Assembly: GCF_001458355.1 (NCBI RefSeq)
Contig: NZ_CYSA01000025.1
Coordinates: forward strand, 263,412 to 327,411
Length of the DNA: 64,000 nt
Origin: Thalassovita gelatinovora
GTDB taxonomy: Bacteria; Pseudomonadota; Alphaproteobacteria; Rhodobacterales; Rhodobacteraceae
Direction: 5' to 3'
A program made the translations under genes and the position numbers. Shown one piece after another: positions 28,470 through 37,027 of the stretch (position 1 is its first letter; the number at the start of each line of letters is the position of its first letter). The notes beneath the pieces are model-generated. The model saw nothing but the letters and a program-made list of their open reading frames with translations. It was not told the DNA's origin and searched no databases.

Positions 28470-28922
28470 TCAAATCCAACGGCGCGTCTTTTGACAATAT
28501 TTGGCAAAATCAGCACGGAATTTCACCCGCAAACGGTTTTCTTCGGGAATGACGAAACGTTTTTCGATCAGCCAAAGAAACAGCGGTATCAGTGGTAGCG
28601 CCAACACCGCATCGAAGCGCAGGATCAGCCCGGCAAGTACCAGCAGATCGCCCAGATAGATCGGATTGCGCGACCGGCTGAAGATACCGCTTTGGACCAT
28701 TGTGCTGGCGTCACGGTGCGGCACGATGGTGGTGTGGTGTTTGCGCATTTCCACGAAAGCCAACGCCATCAGCACCAGCCCGCCGCCAACAAGTATTCCG
28801 CCAAGAAAGTCGGCAATCGCGCCGCCGAAGCTGAGCCCCATCGTAAAGTAAACCGATTGCACCCAGGCCAGCACCACCGCCGCCAGCAACCATACCGGGG
28901 GTATATCAAGCCATTTCAACAT
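28470..28922 (-). CDS. Isoprenylcysteine/PE-type methyltransferase family membrane protein
   Basis: A 150-residue protein with four predicted membrane helices and the C-terminal signature of the ICMT/PEMT superfamily: SGIFSRSRNPIYLGDLLVLAG followed by EKRFVIPEENRLRVKFRADFAKYCQKTRRW. The glutamates and arginine in this segment bind S-adenosylmethionine in related enzymes. The substrate is unknown; bacterial members often act on lipids or isoprenoids. I use the ATG at 28920-28922, with AAGGA 12 bases upstream, since the 23 residues before it are not membrane-like. It lies just upstream of pntA in the same direction. Confidence 0.75.
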   Translation of the reverse strand: MLKWLDIPPVWLLAAVVLAWVQSVYFTMGLSFGGAIADFLGGILVGGGLVLMALAFVEMRKHHTTIVPHRDASTMVQSGIFSRSRNPIYLGDLLVLAGLILRFDAVLALPLIPLFLWLIEKRFVIPEENRLRVKFRADFAKYCQKTRRWI

Positions 28923-29118
28923 ACTTGTATCGTATCCTTTATCCCCGCGCCGGGCGGAAGCTATCACGAAACTGTCCGGCTGTGCGGCCAAACATGTCCC
29001 TATCTCGTCACCAAGCCCGGAACATCATTCCGGTTTTCAGCTTCGCCACCCGCCAATGAATCCGATTGGCAGCGTCAAAGCGTATTACACCCCATATGCG
29101 AGGCGGCAAAGGGGGCAT

Positions 29119-29149
29119 TGACCGATCCGCGCGACGCCCGGATCGGTCA
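29119..29149 (-). terminator. Hairpin downstream of the atypical MBL-fold gene
   Basis: TGACCGATCCG and CGGATCGGTCA are perfect 11-bp arms around a 9-base loop, 10 bp past the stop of the minus-strand metallo-beta-lactamase-fold gene. The following T content is low, so this could be a mRNA end-stabiliser or weak terminator. Confidence 0.5.
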
Positions 29150-29158
29150 TGCAATGGA

Positions 29159-30109
29159 TCATTCCCATTCCATTTCTTCAAAAACGCGACCCGCGTTCTT
29201 GGTGGCCAGTTCTTCGAACGTGTCGAGACCCGCCCATTTCGCTTGATCGACATAATAGGCGCTGGCCAGATCACCGCCATTGTCGATATGTTCCCCGATC
29301 TTGGCGCGCAGATCGCTGAGGTAATCGAAGGTGAAGCGCCGCACTTGCGCCAGGTTGGTCGGATGACCATGGCCCGGAATCACATAGGTGGGATTCAGCG
29401 GTTCCAGCTTGGTTTCCCAAGTTTCCAGCCAGCAGCTTGTGCAGGTGCCCGAAAAAATCGGCAGCATCCGTTCGTGAAAAGCGATATCGCCCGCGATCAG
29501 CATGCCCCATTGCGGTAGCCAGACCTGCGTATCGCCCGGATCATGCGCCGGTCCCAGATGCAACACATGGATTTCCACCCCGCCAAGGGTCAGATTGTAT
29601 TCGTCTTCAAAGCTGAGATTCGGGGGGGCGATACGGGTGCCTTCGGCCTTGTCCCGGTTATAGCCTTCCATCCCTTGCAAGATAAAATCAGCCTCGGAGG
29701 TGAAAGCTTCGATGGCATCGACATGGCCCAGGATATCAACCCCCTGATCGGCCCAGTAGGAATTGCCCAGCATCGCGTGGCCCTGGCCGTTTTCATTGAT
29801 CACCAGTTTCACCGGCTGATCGGTCACCACCTTGATTTCATCATGCAACGCCTTGGCCAGACGGGCCGACGCGCCGCCATTGATCACCACCACGCCTTCG
29901 TCGGTGACGATGAAGGACAGGTTGTTGTTGTGGCCGCTGTTTTCATATGTCGGCGGCGCAGTGGCGCCGGTGGCGGTGAACACATGCGGTATCACCTCGA
30001 CCGGTTTCGAATACAATTCGGATTGCGGGTATTGATCGGCAATGTCTTCGCTGGCCGCCGCAGGCAGCGCACACAGGGTCAGGGCAACCGCCCGGATAAT
30101 CGTTTTCAT
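29159..30109 (-). CDS. Secreted metallo-beta-lactamase-fold protein with altered metal motif
   Basis: A 316-residue protein with a Sec signal peptide (MKTIIRAVALTLCALPAAAS) and the metallo-beta-lactamase fold, resembling SoxH-like and quinoprotein-associated hydrolases. The usual HxHxDH zinc motif is replaced by NENGQGHA (residues 105-112), and the VLIDTG-type strand reads VVINGGAS. Downstream ligand regions remain: HLGPAHDPGD, IAGDIAFHE and PGHGHP. The first zinc site is therefore probably lost or rebuilt with other ligands. GGAGGG precedes the ATG at 30107-30109. It is divergent from an SDR gene across a palindrome. Confidence 0.75.
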   Translation of the reverse strand: MKTIIRAVALTLCALPAAASEDIADQYPQSELYSKPVEVIPHVFTATGATAPPTYENSGHNNNLSFIVTDEGVVVINGGASARLAKALHDEIKVVTDQPVKLVINENGQGHAMLGNSYWADQGVDILGHVDAIEAFTSEADFILQGMEGYNRDKAEGTRIAPPNLSFEDEYNLTLGGVEIHVLHLGPAHDPGDTQVWLPQWGMLIAGDIAFHERMLPIFSGTCTSCWLETWETKLEPLNPTYVIPGHGHPTNLAQVRRFTFDYLSDLRAKIGEHIDNGGDLASAYYVDQAKWAGLDTFEELATKNAGRVFEEMEWE

Positions 30110-30136
30110 GCTATCCCTCCCGGATAAAAATCCCGA

Positions 30137-30151
30137 CTGTGAAATTCACAG
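30137..30151. promoter_or_regulatory. Palindrome between divergent MBL-fold and SDR genes
   Basis: CTGTGAA-A-TTCACAG is a perfect inverted repeat with 7-bp arms, about 30 bp before the MBL-fold start and 130 bp before the SDR start. A likely operator for one or both genes. Confidence 0.45.
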
Positions 30152-30280
30152 ATGCGAATGTGTTTGTAAAGGCCCAGCGCACCGGTCTGCGCACGGGGCT
30201 GCCGACCGTGACGCAACGCTCAGCTTGCGATACGGGTTCGGACACTTACGCTGACGGCAACTTAACGGGAGGAATAAGAC

Positions 30281-31033
30281 ATGGATTTGACAGGCAAACA
30301 CGCATTGGTCACCGGTGGCGGAACCGGCATCGGGTTGGCCATTGCCAAGGCATTGGCCGGGGCCGGAGCCGAAGTGACGATCACCGGCCGTCGGCAAAAC
30401 GTTCTGGAAGACGTGGCCGAAGCGAACATGTTCCCCGCCGCAATGGACGTGACCGACGAAGCGCAGGTGGTAAAGGTCATCGACGACGCGGTCGCGGCGC
30501 GTGGTCCGATCCAGATCTGCGTGCCCAATGCCGGGGTCGCCATCGGCAAGAAGCTGCACAAGACCGATACCGAATTCTGGCGCCAGATCATGGCGACCAA
30601 TCTGGACGGAGTTTTCTTTACCATCCGCGAAAGCATGCGGTCGATGCTGACCACTGATTGGGGCCGGGTCATCGCCGTATCTTCGATCGCAGGGTTGCGC
30701 GGAATGCCCGGCGGCGGTGCTTATGCAGCTTCCAAACATGGGGTCATCGGTATGGTGCGGTCGATATCCGAAGATTTCATGGGCCAGCCTTATACCTTCA
30801 ATTCGCTGTGCCCCGGCTATGTCGATACCGACATCATCACCCGCAATGTTGAATCGATTTCACAGCGTTCGGGGATGAACGAAGAACAGGCCCGCGACGT
30901 GATGGTGCAATCCAACCGCCACAAGCGCCTGATCGCCGCCGAAGAAGTCGGCGCGGCCGCGCTGTGGCTGTGCGACAACAATTCCGGCAGCGTCAACGGT
31001 CAGGAAATCCAGATCGCGGGCGGCAAAATCTGA
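30281..31033 (+). CDS. Short-chain dehydrogenase/reductase
   Basis: A 250-residue classical SDR. The cofactor motif is TGGGTGIG near the N-terminus, followed by TGRRQNVLE, where an arginine pair favours NADP(H). PNAGVAIGK is the usual NAG motif and the catalytic set is S (VSSIAGLRG), Y (GAYAASKHG) and K. It ends with NGQEIQIAGGKI, the common SDR C-terminal pattern. GGAGGA precedes the ATG. The substrate is unknown; 3-oxoacyl or sugar/alcohol dehydrogenases look alike. Two bases separate it from the next gene. Confidence 0.85.
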   Translation: MDLTGKHALVTGGGTGIGLAIAKALAGAGAEVTITGRRQNVLEDVAEANMFPAAMDVTDEAQVVKVIDDAVAARGPIQICVPNAGVAIGKKLHKTDTEFWRQIMATNLDGVFFTIRESMRSMLTTDWGRVIAVSSIAGLRGMPGGGAYAASKHGVIGMVRSISEDFMGQPYTFNSLCPGYVDTDIITRNVESISQRSGMNEEQARDVMVQSNRHKRLIAAEEVGAAALWLCDNNSGSVNGQEIQIAGGKI

Positions 31034-31034
31034 A

Positions 31035-31409
31035 ATGTTGACGCGGGACGGTTTCAACCGCTTCTGCGCCGGGTTCCCGGCCACGTCCCATGTGGTGCAA
31101 TGGGGCAATGCGGATGTGTGGAAGGTGGCGGACAAGGTGTTCGCCATCTGCGGATGGGCCGATGAGCGCGACGCGTTCACCTTCAAGGTCAGCAAGCTGG
31201 CCTTCGAAGTGCTGCGCGATCAGCCCGGCCTGCGCCCCGCGCCCTATCTTGCGTCGCGCGGAATGAGCTGGATACAACATTATGACGCGCCGGGCCTGTC
31301 CGATCCCGAATTGTGCCAGCATATCGCAGCATCTTACGATCTGGTCGCCGCTGGCCTGTCATTGAAGAAACGTCGGGATTTGGGCATTCCGATCCCGAAC
31401 CGGACCTGA
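31035..31409 (+). CDS. MmcQ/YjbR family protein
   Basis: A 124-residue protein of the MmcQ/YjbR family (CyaY-like fold). Typical stretches are CAGFPATSHVVQWGNADVWKVADKVFAI, FKVSKLAFEVLRDQPGLRPAPYLASRGMSWIQ and the C-terminal ELCQHIAASYDLVAAGLSLKKRRDLG. The fold has been proposed to bind DNA, but the role is unproven. It starts two bases after the SDR stop and is clearly co-transcribed. Confidence 0.8.
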   Translation: MLTRDGFNRFCAGFPATSHVVQWGNADVWKVADKVFAICGWADERDAFTFKVSKLAFEVLRDQPGLRPAPYLASRGMSWIQHYDAPGLSDPELCQHIAASYDLVAAGLSLKKRRDLGIPIPNRT

Positions 31410-31596
31410 TCCCCGTTCAATTGTGACCCCGACGTGGCGACACGCCACAATACCGCCCAGATCCGGGCCGGTCGTCGCAAACATACCCCAATTCCCGCCC
31501 AATTCGGTCCCATCCCAATTGTACCCATTATGGAAACGGTCGGCCCGCTAAGCCAGTATTTTCCAGCTTTGCACAGGTCGCCGACCGACCGCACAA

Positions 31597-34443
31597 ATGG
31601 GAATGGGTGCAATGGCAACGATGGTTTCCGGGCTGGGTGGCCCGGCAGGATACGGAGAAAACGTCTTTACCAGCAGCACTTTGGCGGCGGGTAATTACGA
31701 TGACGGGTCCGTCCTGATCGATACATCCTCCGTTTTCGGTGCCGCCGGTATCGATTACAACGGCACCACCTACGATTCGATCTACCTCAATTCGAACGGC
31801 AATATCAGCTTTGGCGCGGCCCAGACCGCGTATCAGCCGAACCTGTCGGGCACCAGTACCCCGACCATTGCCGCCTTCTGGAGCGATGTGAACCTCAATT
31901 CGGGCGGCGAGATTTACTGGGATCTCGATCCCGCCGCTGGCACCGTCACTCTGACATGGTTGAATGTTTCACCCTATTCCGGGTCCGGCGGCAATTCCTA
32001 TCAGTTGGTGCTCACGTCGCTTGGCGATGGCAATTTCAACACTGATTTCATCTACGAAGATATCCAGTGGACCAATGGCGGCAGCGGCACCGCGCAGACC
32101 GGTTTCACCGATGGCGGTGCCAATGACGAGCCGCTGCCGGGATCGGGCAATGCGGCGACGCTTGCGAATTACGAAACCTATGATTTCGGATCGGGCGACC
32201 CCGCGGGCAGCTACAGCCAGAACTACATCGACGGCCAGCAGGCCACCCCTGATGGCATTGTCAACGGCACCTACGGGGACGACGTCATCGATACCACCTT
32301 TATCGACAGCGATGGCGAACAGGTCGGTGACACTGCAGATTCCGTGGTGGCGGGCGCAGGCGACGACACGGTGCTATCAGGTGCGGGGGCCGACACCGTA
32401 GAAGGCGGCGTGGGCAACGATTCCATCGCTGGCGGCGCCGATGACGATCTGATCTATGGCGATTATGCCCCCGGTTCGGGGCCTGCTACCGAAAGGCTGG
32501 ACTGGACCGCGCAGGGCGGGAATGGCACCGATCTGAGCGGCGGGTTCACCCAGAATACCGGCGACATGTCAGTTTCGGTCAACTTCACCGATACCGGAAA
32601 CAACAACGCGGTTTTCGAAATCGACACCGGCGAAACCCAATATGTCGGGGCCGGCGAATCCTTCGATACTGGAAACGGGCTGTACCTGTATGGCAACGGC
32701 GATGCGGCGACGTCGACCACCACCTTCGGGTTTTCCGCCAATTCGAACGGCGTCGAAAACGAGGTCGAGAATGTTTCCTTCCGGGTCAACGATATCGACT
32801 GGGCGTCGGGCAACCATACCGACACCCTGACCGTCAACGCCTATGATGCCAACGGCAATCCGGTTGCGGTGACGATCACCCCGAACGGGACCGACACGGT
32901 CAGTGGCAACACCGTCACCGCAGGTACGACCGGCGAAACCGCCGCAGACCAGGGCGGTTCGGCCTTGATCGAGGTTGCCGGGCCGGTCGAAACCATCGAA
33001 ATCATTTATGGCAACGGTCAAAGCGGGACGCAGGCGGTTTGGCTTACCGATGTCACTTTCGACACCATTCCGACCCTTGCCCAAGGCGATGACACCCTGT
33101 CAGGGGATGCAGGCAACGATACGCTTTATGGCCAGGACGGCGATGACATCCTTGATGGCGGTGCCGACAATGACAGTCTTGAAGGTGGCGCGGGCAATGA
33201 CAGCCTGAGCGGCGGCACCGGCAGCGATACGCTTTCGGGCGGCGAAGGCGATGATACGCTGCAAGGCGGCGCGGGCGGTGACGACCTGTCGGGCGGCGCC
33301 GGTATGGATTTCGTCGATTATTCCGATTCCGACGCGGCGGTGAATATCGACCTTGGCAACAACACCGCCTCGGGCGGGTATGCCGCCAATGACACGCTGA
33401 CCGGTGGGCTTGACGGGATCATCGGGTCGGACTGGGATGATACGCTGAGCGGCTATGACGGGTCGGGCGCGGATTGGACCAACGTGTTTTACGGCGGCGC
33501 GGGCAGTGACCTGATCGACGGGCGCGGCGGCGATGACAGCCTTTATGGCGAAGCTGGCAACGATACGATCATCGGCGGCAGCGGTGCCGATCTGATCGAT
33601 GGCGGCGCCGATGACGACACGCTTTATGTCGGGTCCGGCGACACCGCCATCGGCGGCGCGGGCGACGATATCTTCATCATCGACAACACGGCGCTTGGTG
33701 GTGGTACGATCACCATCGATGGTGGCGAACTCGATGAACCGGGCGGCGATACGCTGGATTTCAGCGGGCTGATCGATTGGGGCGATGTCACCTATACCAA
33801 TACCGACCCGAACGCGCTGGCCGGTCATGCCACCCTGTCGGACGGCACCACGGTCACTTTTTCCAATCTGGAAGATGTGGTTATCTGCTTCACCGGCGGC
33901 ACCCGTATCCTGACCCCGCAGGGCGCGCGCCGGGTCGAAGACCTGCGTCCGGGCGATCCGGTCCTGACCCGGGATCACGGCGTTCAGCCGATCCGCTGGA
34001 TCGGCAGCCGCAGCACCATCGGCACCGGGAATTTCGCCCCGATCCGTTTCGCGCCGGGCAGCCTGGGCAATGAGCGCCCCTTACTTGTTTCGCCACAGCA
34101 CCGAATGCTGCACCAATCGCATCGGGCCAATCTGTATTTCAACGATTCCGAAGTATTAGTATCGGCCAAACACATGATCAATGGCGGCAGTATTCAGCAG
34201 ATCGATCAGATCAGGGTCGACTATTTCCACATCCTGTTCGACCGCCATGAAATTGTCTTCGCCGAAGGCGTCGCATCGGAAAGCTTCCACCCCGGCCAAA
34301 TGGGTTTAACCGCGATTACCGATGCCGCACGCGATGAACTGTTCGGACTGTTTCCAGAATTGCGCAGCAATCCCAACGGGTTCGGCGATACTGCCCGGCT
34401 GTGCCTGAAAGCGCATGAATCAAGGGTTCTGATGGCGGCTTGA
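31597..34443 (+). CDS. Large nidogen-like / RTX / Hint-domain protein
   Basis: A 948-residue predicted extracellular protein. Residues about 55-165 resemble a NIDO domain (IYLNSNGNISF, IAAFWSDVNL, YQLVLTSLGDG). Calcium-binding RTX nonapeptides occur at about 250-290 (VAGAGDDTV, EGGVGNDSI) and in long arrays at about 500-720 (GGAGNDSLSGGTGSDTL). A central beta-sandwich-like segment sits at 295-495. From C764 (CFTGGTRILTPQGARRVEDL) to the end is a Hint domain, with the nucleophilic cysteine and an SPQHRML histidine. There is no Sec signal, so type I secretion is expected. The start is uncertain: ATGs at 31597, 31603, 31612 and 31621 are in frame and none has a clear ribosome site. Confidence 0.85.
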   Translation: MGMGAMATMVSGLGGPAGYGENVFTSSTLAAGNYDDGSVLIDTSSVFGAAGIDYNGTTYDSIYLNSNGNISFGAAQTAYQPNLSGTSTPTIAAFWSDVNLNSGGEIYWDLDPAAGTVTLTWLNVSPYSGSGGNSYQLVLTSLGDGNFNTDFIYEDIQWTNGGSGTAQTGFTDGGANDEPLPGSGNAATLANYETYDFGSGDPAGSYSQNYIDGQQATPDGIVNGTYGDDVIDTTFIDSDGEQVGDTADSVVAGAGDDTVLSGAGADTVEGGVGNDSIAGGADDDLIYGDYAPGSGPATERLDWTAQGGNGTDLSGGFTQNTGDMSVSVNFTDTGNNNAVFEIDTGETQYVGAGESFDTGNGLYLYGNGDAATSTTTFGFSANSNGVENEVENVSFRVNDIDWASGNHTDTLTVNAYDANGNPVAVTITPNGTDTVSGNTVTAGTTGETAADQGGSALIEVAGPVETIEIIYGNGQSGTQAVWLTDVTFDTIPTLAQGDDTLSGDAGNDTLYGQDGDDILDGGADNDSLEGGAGNDSLSGGTGSDTLSGGEGDDTLQGGAGGDDLSGGAGMDFVDYSDSDAAVNIDLGNNTASGGYAANDTLTGGLDGIIGSDWDDTLSGYDGSGADWTNVFYGGAGSDLIDGRGGDDSLYGEAGNDTIIGGSGADLIDGGADDDTLYVGSGDTAIGGAGDDIFIIDNTALGGGTITIDGGELDEPGGDTLDFSGLIDWGDVTYTNTDPNALAGHATLSDGTTVTFSNLEDVVICFTGGTRILTPQGARRVEDLRPGDPVLTRDHGVQPIRWIGSRSTIGTGNFAPIRFAPGSLGNERPLLVSPQHRMLHQSHRANLYFNDSEVLVSAKHMINGGSIQQIDQIRVDYFHILFDRHEIVFAEGVASESFHPGQMGLTAITDAARDELFGLFPELRSNPNGFGDTARLCLKAHESRVLMAA

Positions 34444-34454
34444 CCGGCTCCGCA

Positions 34455-34499
34455 GTTTCATCGAGGCAAAAATACTCCCGCGGCGCCCGGCACGGGCGC
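34455..34499 (-). repeat. 3' extragenic element, copy 2
   Basis: Read on the minus strand: hairpin GCGCCCG-TGC-CGGGCGC (34483-34499), then CGCGGGAGTATTTTTGCC and TCGATGAAAC. The GGAGTATT core, TTGCC and GAnGAAA tail match copy 3 at 44.0 kb. It lies between the convergent ends of the Hint/RTX gene and the PuuD-like gene and may act as a bidirectional terminator. Confidence 0.6.
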
Positions 34500-34508
34500 A
34501 CAATCGGA

Positions 34509-35288
34509 TCACGCCATCCGTTCCAATGCCACCGTATGCTTGGCTGCAGCCCAGTCATACGCCGCGCGCCCGAATGCTTCGAACAGGGGGCGCGACACCG
34601 GATCGTTCGCCGCGTCCCATTCGGGATGCCATTGTACTGACAGGGTGAAGCCCGGCGCATCCTTGACATAAATCGCTTCGGGCGTGCCATCGGGGGCATA
34701 GCCGTCGATCACGATCCGAGCGCCCGGCTGCTTGATCCCCTGGCCGTGCAGCGTATTGGTCATCACCTCGCGCGCGCCCATCAGCCGGTGGAACGGTCCG
34801 TTTTCGCTGAATTCGACCGTGTGGCGCAGGGCGAATTTTTCCTCCAGCGTGCCGTCGGGCGGCATCCGGTGGTTCATCCGCCCCGGCAGATCGCGAATTT
34901 CCGGATAGAGCGATCCCCCCATCGCCACGTTGACTTCCTGAAAGCCGCGGCAAATGCCCAAGAAGGGCTGACCGCGTTCGACGCAGGCGCGCACCAGCGG
35001 CAGGGTGATGGCGTCGCGGCAGCGATCAAAATCACCATGCGCTTCGGTCGGGTCTTCGCCGTATTCTTCGGGGTGCACATTGGGCCGCCCACCGGTCAGA
35101 ACGAAACCGTCGCAGGTTTCCAGCAATTCCTCGACGCTGACAAAACGGGGGTCGGACGGGATTAAGATCGGTATGCAATCCGACACGCCAGACACCGCTT
35201 CGGTGTTCATCAAGCCGCCGGCATAGACCGGGTAGCTGTCATTGAGCAGATGTTGGTTGCCGATGATACCGACGACGGGACGTGCCAT
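34509..35288 (-). CDS. Gamma-glutamyl-GABA hydrolase-like class I amidotransferase (PuuD type)
   Basis: A 259-residue peptidase C26 family protein. The nucleophile is C113 in FLGICRGFQEVNVAMGG and the partner histidine is in LSVQWHPEWDA near residue 220. In E. coli PuuD this enzyme releases GABA from gamma-glutamyl-GABA in putrescine use. A PuuR-like XRE-cupin regulator lies just upstream on the same strand, supporting a polyamine or gamma-glutamyl-amide role. No gamma-glutamyl-putrescine synthetase gene is next to it, so the substrate remains inferred. Confidence 0.85.
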   Translation of the reverse strand: MARPVVGIIGNQHLLNDSYPVYAGGLMNTEAVSGVSDCIPILIPSDPRFVSVEELLETCDGFVLTGGRPNVHPEEYGEDPTEAHGDFDRCRDAITLPLVRACVERGQPFLGICRGFQEVNVAMGGSLYPEIRDLPGRMNHRMPPDGTLEEKFALRHTVEFSENGPFHRLMGAREVMTNTLHGQGIKQPGARIVIDGYAPDGTPEAIYVKDAPGFTLSVQWHPEWDAANDPVSRPLFEAFGRAAYDWAAAKHTVALERMA

Positions 35289-35397
35289 TTGATGCCTCTG
35301 ACATACGCTTTGCTTCTAAGTAATATGAACGGCCGATGAAAGGAATAGCATAGAACTGCGGCTGCCCCCTGCGCCAGCGCACACGCCGCTTTTTTCC

Positions 35398-35991
35398 TCA
35401 TTCCGCCAGTTTCGGCGTCGTGACCACGATCGCCGTGCAGGGCAGATCGCCGACACCGCGATAGGTATGTTCGAAGCTGGGATCGAAATAGATCGAATCT
35501 CCTTGGTCCAAAAGCTGCACCGCGCCATGGATGGTCAGTTCCAGCTGCCCAGAGATCACATAAAGAACCTCTGCCCCGGCATGGCTATGCGGTTCTGATC
35601 CGGGCGCAGCGGCGGGAAATTCCGCCAGATAGGCGCAGAGTTTGCTGTCTGAAACCGGAAAATCGAGGCTTTCGAAGAAATAGGTCGGATCGCCCTGGGG
35701 CTGATCCGGCAGGCGCAACCGATCCTTGGCGCGCAGCACTTCGATCACTGGCGTTATCGCGCCTTCGGCAAAGAAATATTCCAAACCGACGCCAAACACC
35801 ATCGCGATCCGCAACAGTGTCGGCAAAGTCGGGAACACCTGCCCGCGTTCGATCTTGGACAACATCCCCGCCGACAGGCCGGTATGATCGCCCAACTGGG
35901 CCAGCCCCAAGCCCCTGCCCGTTCTCAGCGTCCGGATTTTTGGACCGATTCGGTAATTTTCGAGCCCTTCGCTCAACGTTTCGGACAGCAT
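35398..35991 (-). CDS. XRE-family regulator with cupin domain (PuuR-like)
   Basis: A 197-residue regulator. The N-terminal helix-turn-helix is KIRTLRTGRGLGLAQLGDHTGLSAGMLSKIERG (about residues 18-52). The C-terminal cupin contains PHSHAGAEVLYVISGQLEL and GDSIYFDPSFEHTYRG, whose histidines and glutamate form a small-molecule or metal pocket. The architecture is that of PuuR, which represses putrescine genes. It is 109 bp upstream of the PuuD-like gene on the same strand and divergent from the fasciclin gene. It probably regulates the PuuD-like gene and itself. Confidence 0.85.
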   Translation of the reverse strand: MLSETLSEGLENYRIGPKIRTLRTGRGLGLAQLGDHTGLSAGMLSKIERGQVFPTLPTLLRIAMVFGVGLEYFFAEGAITPVIEVLRAKDRLRLPDQPQGDPTYFFESLDFPVSDSKLCAYLAEFPAAAPGSEPHSHAGAEVLYVISGQLELTIHGAVQLLDQGDSIYFDPSFEHTYRGVGDLPCTAIVVTTPKLAE

Positions 35992-36155
35992 CTGTGACCT
36001 TTCTTTTCCTGAAATGAAATCTGCCAGCGGCCAATTTTCATGTTGTTACAATTATATTCATATCACGAAATCGTGCCTTTCGTGCAAAACTTTTTCAGGA
36101 CATTCATCATCCCACAACCGCGTTGAACGCAACGCCTTTTCTGAGGAGACTGCCA

Positions 36156-36650
36156 ATGTTCTTGAAACAAAACCTGAAAGCGGCCAGCATCGCTTTGACC
36201 CTTGCCGTCGCACCGATTGCCGCCTTCGCGGACGGTCATGGCGCCAAAGCCGACATCGTCGACACCGCCGTCGCGGCAGGTGACTTCAACACGCTTGCCG
36301 CTGCATTGACCGCCGCCGGATTGATCGACGTGTTGAAAGGTGACGGACCGTTCACCGTCTTCGCCCCGACCGACGCGGCCTTTGCCGCCCTGCCCGCAGG
36401 CACGGTCGAAGACCTGTTGAAGCCCGAAAACAAGGACACGCTGACCGCGATCCTGACCTATCACGTGGTGCCGGGCAAAGTGATGTCGACCGACCTGTCG
36501 GACGGCATGATGGCCGGAACCGTTCAGGGCAGCGACGTTACGATCACGTTGGGTGACGCGGTAATGGTCGGCGACGCCAAGGTGGTCACTGCGGATATCG
36601 AAACCTCGAACGGGGTGATCCACGTGATCGATAAGGTACTGATGCCCTGA
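36156..36650 (+). CDS. Secreted fasciclin (FAS1) domain protein
   Basis: A 164-residue protein with a signal peptide ([23 protein letters not shown]) and one FAS1 domain. Both FAS1 boxes are visible: [17 protein letters not shown] and the C-terminal [15 protein letters not shown], with the YHVVPG motif between. Single-domain bacterial FAS1 proteins are periplasmic or extracellular adhesion-type proteins. GAGGAG precedes the ATG at 36156. A small DUF378 membrane protein follows 41 bp later. Confidence 0.9.
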   Translation: MFLKQNLKAASIALTLAVAPIAAFADGHGAKADIVDTAVAAGDFNTLAAALTAAGLIDVLKGDGPFTVFAPTDAAFAALPAGTVEDLLKPENKDTLTAILTYHVVPGKVMSTDLSDGMMAGTVQGSDVTITLGDAVMVGDAKVVTADIETSNGVIHVIDKVLMP

Positions 36651-36691
36651 TCATCGCGCTTAACTGACTTGAAACAAAAGGAGAAGACATC

Positions 36692-36898
36692 ATGCAACCG
36701 CTTAATCTTATCACTCTGATCCTGCTGATCGTTGGCGGACTGAACTGGGGCCTGGTCGGGTTTGCCAATTTCGATCTGGTCGCGGCGATCTTTGGCGACG
36801 GGTCCATGCTGTCACGGATCGTTTACGCCCTGGTGGGTTTGTCGGCGGTCTGGCAGATCGTTTTGGCCAGCAAGCAAATGTCGCCCGCAACCAGCTGA
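36692..36898 (+). CDS. DUF378 family small membrane protein
   Basis: A 68-residue protein with two membrane helices (LITLILLIVGGLNWGLVGF and IVYALVGLSAVWQIVLA). The NWGLVGFANFDLVAAIFG segment is diagnostic of DUF378. AAAGGAG lies just upstream of the ATG. Function unknown; it is probably co-transcribed with the fasciclin gene. Confidence 0.85.
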   Translation: MQPLNLITLILLIVGGLNWGLVGFANFDLVAAIFGDGSMLSRIVYALVGLSAVWQIVLASKQMSPATS

Positions 36899-37027
36899 TT
36901 GCAGGCCACATCGCGACATGCGGCGGCGGGTCAATGCCCGTCGCCGTTGCCGTGTGTTCCGCTATTGCAGCCCCTGCTGCCTGCGCCTAACGTCGGCGCA
37001 AACCACACCAGACAGGAGACGCACGGG

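Noticed and set aside
31434..31694. Small open frame before the Hint/RTX gene
   Set aside because: No ribosome site, overlaps the better gene start and has no domain-like sequence.
32340..33700. Repetitive DNA that might be a tandem repeat or CRISPR-like array
   Set aside because: The periodicity is that of RTX nonapeptide codons inside an intact gene; no constant repeat plus variable spacer structure.
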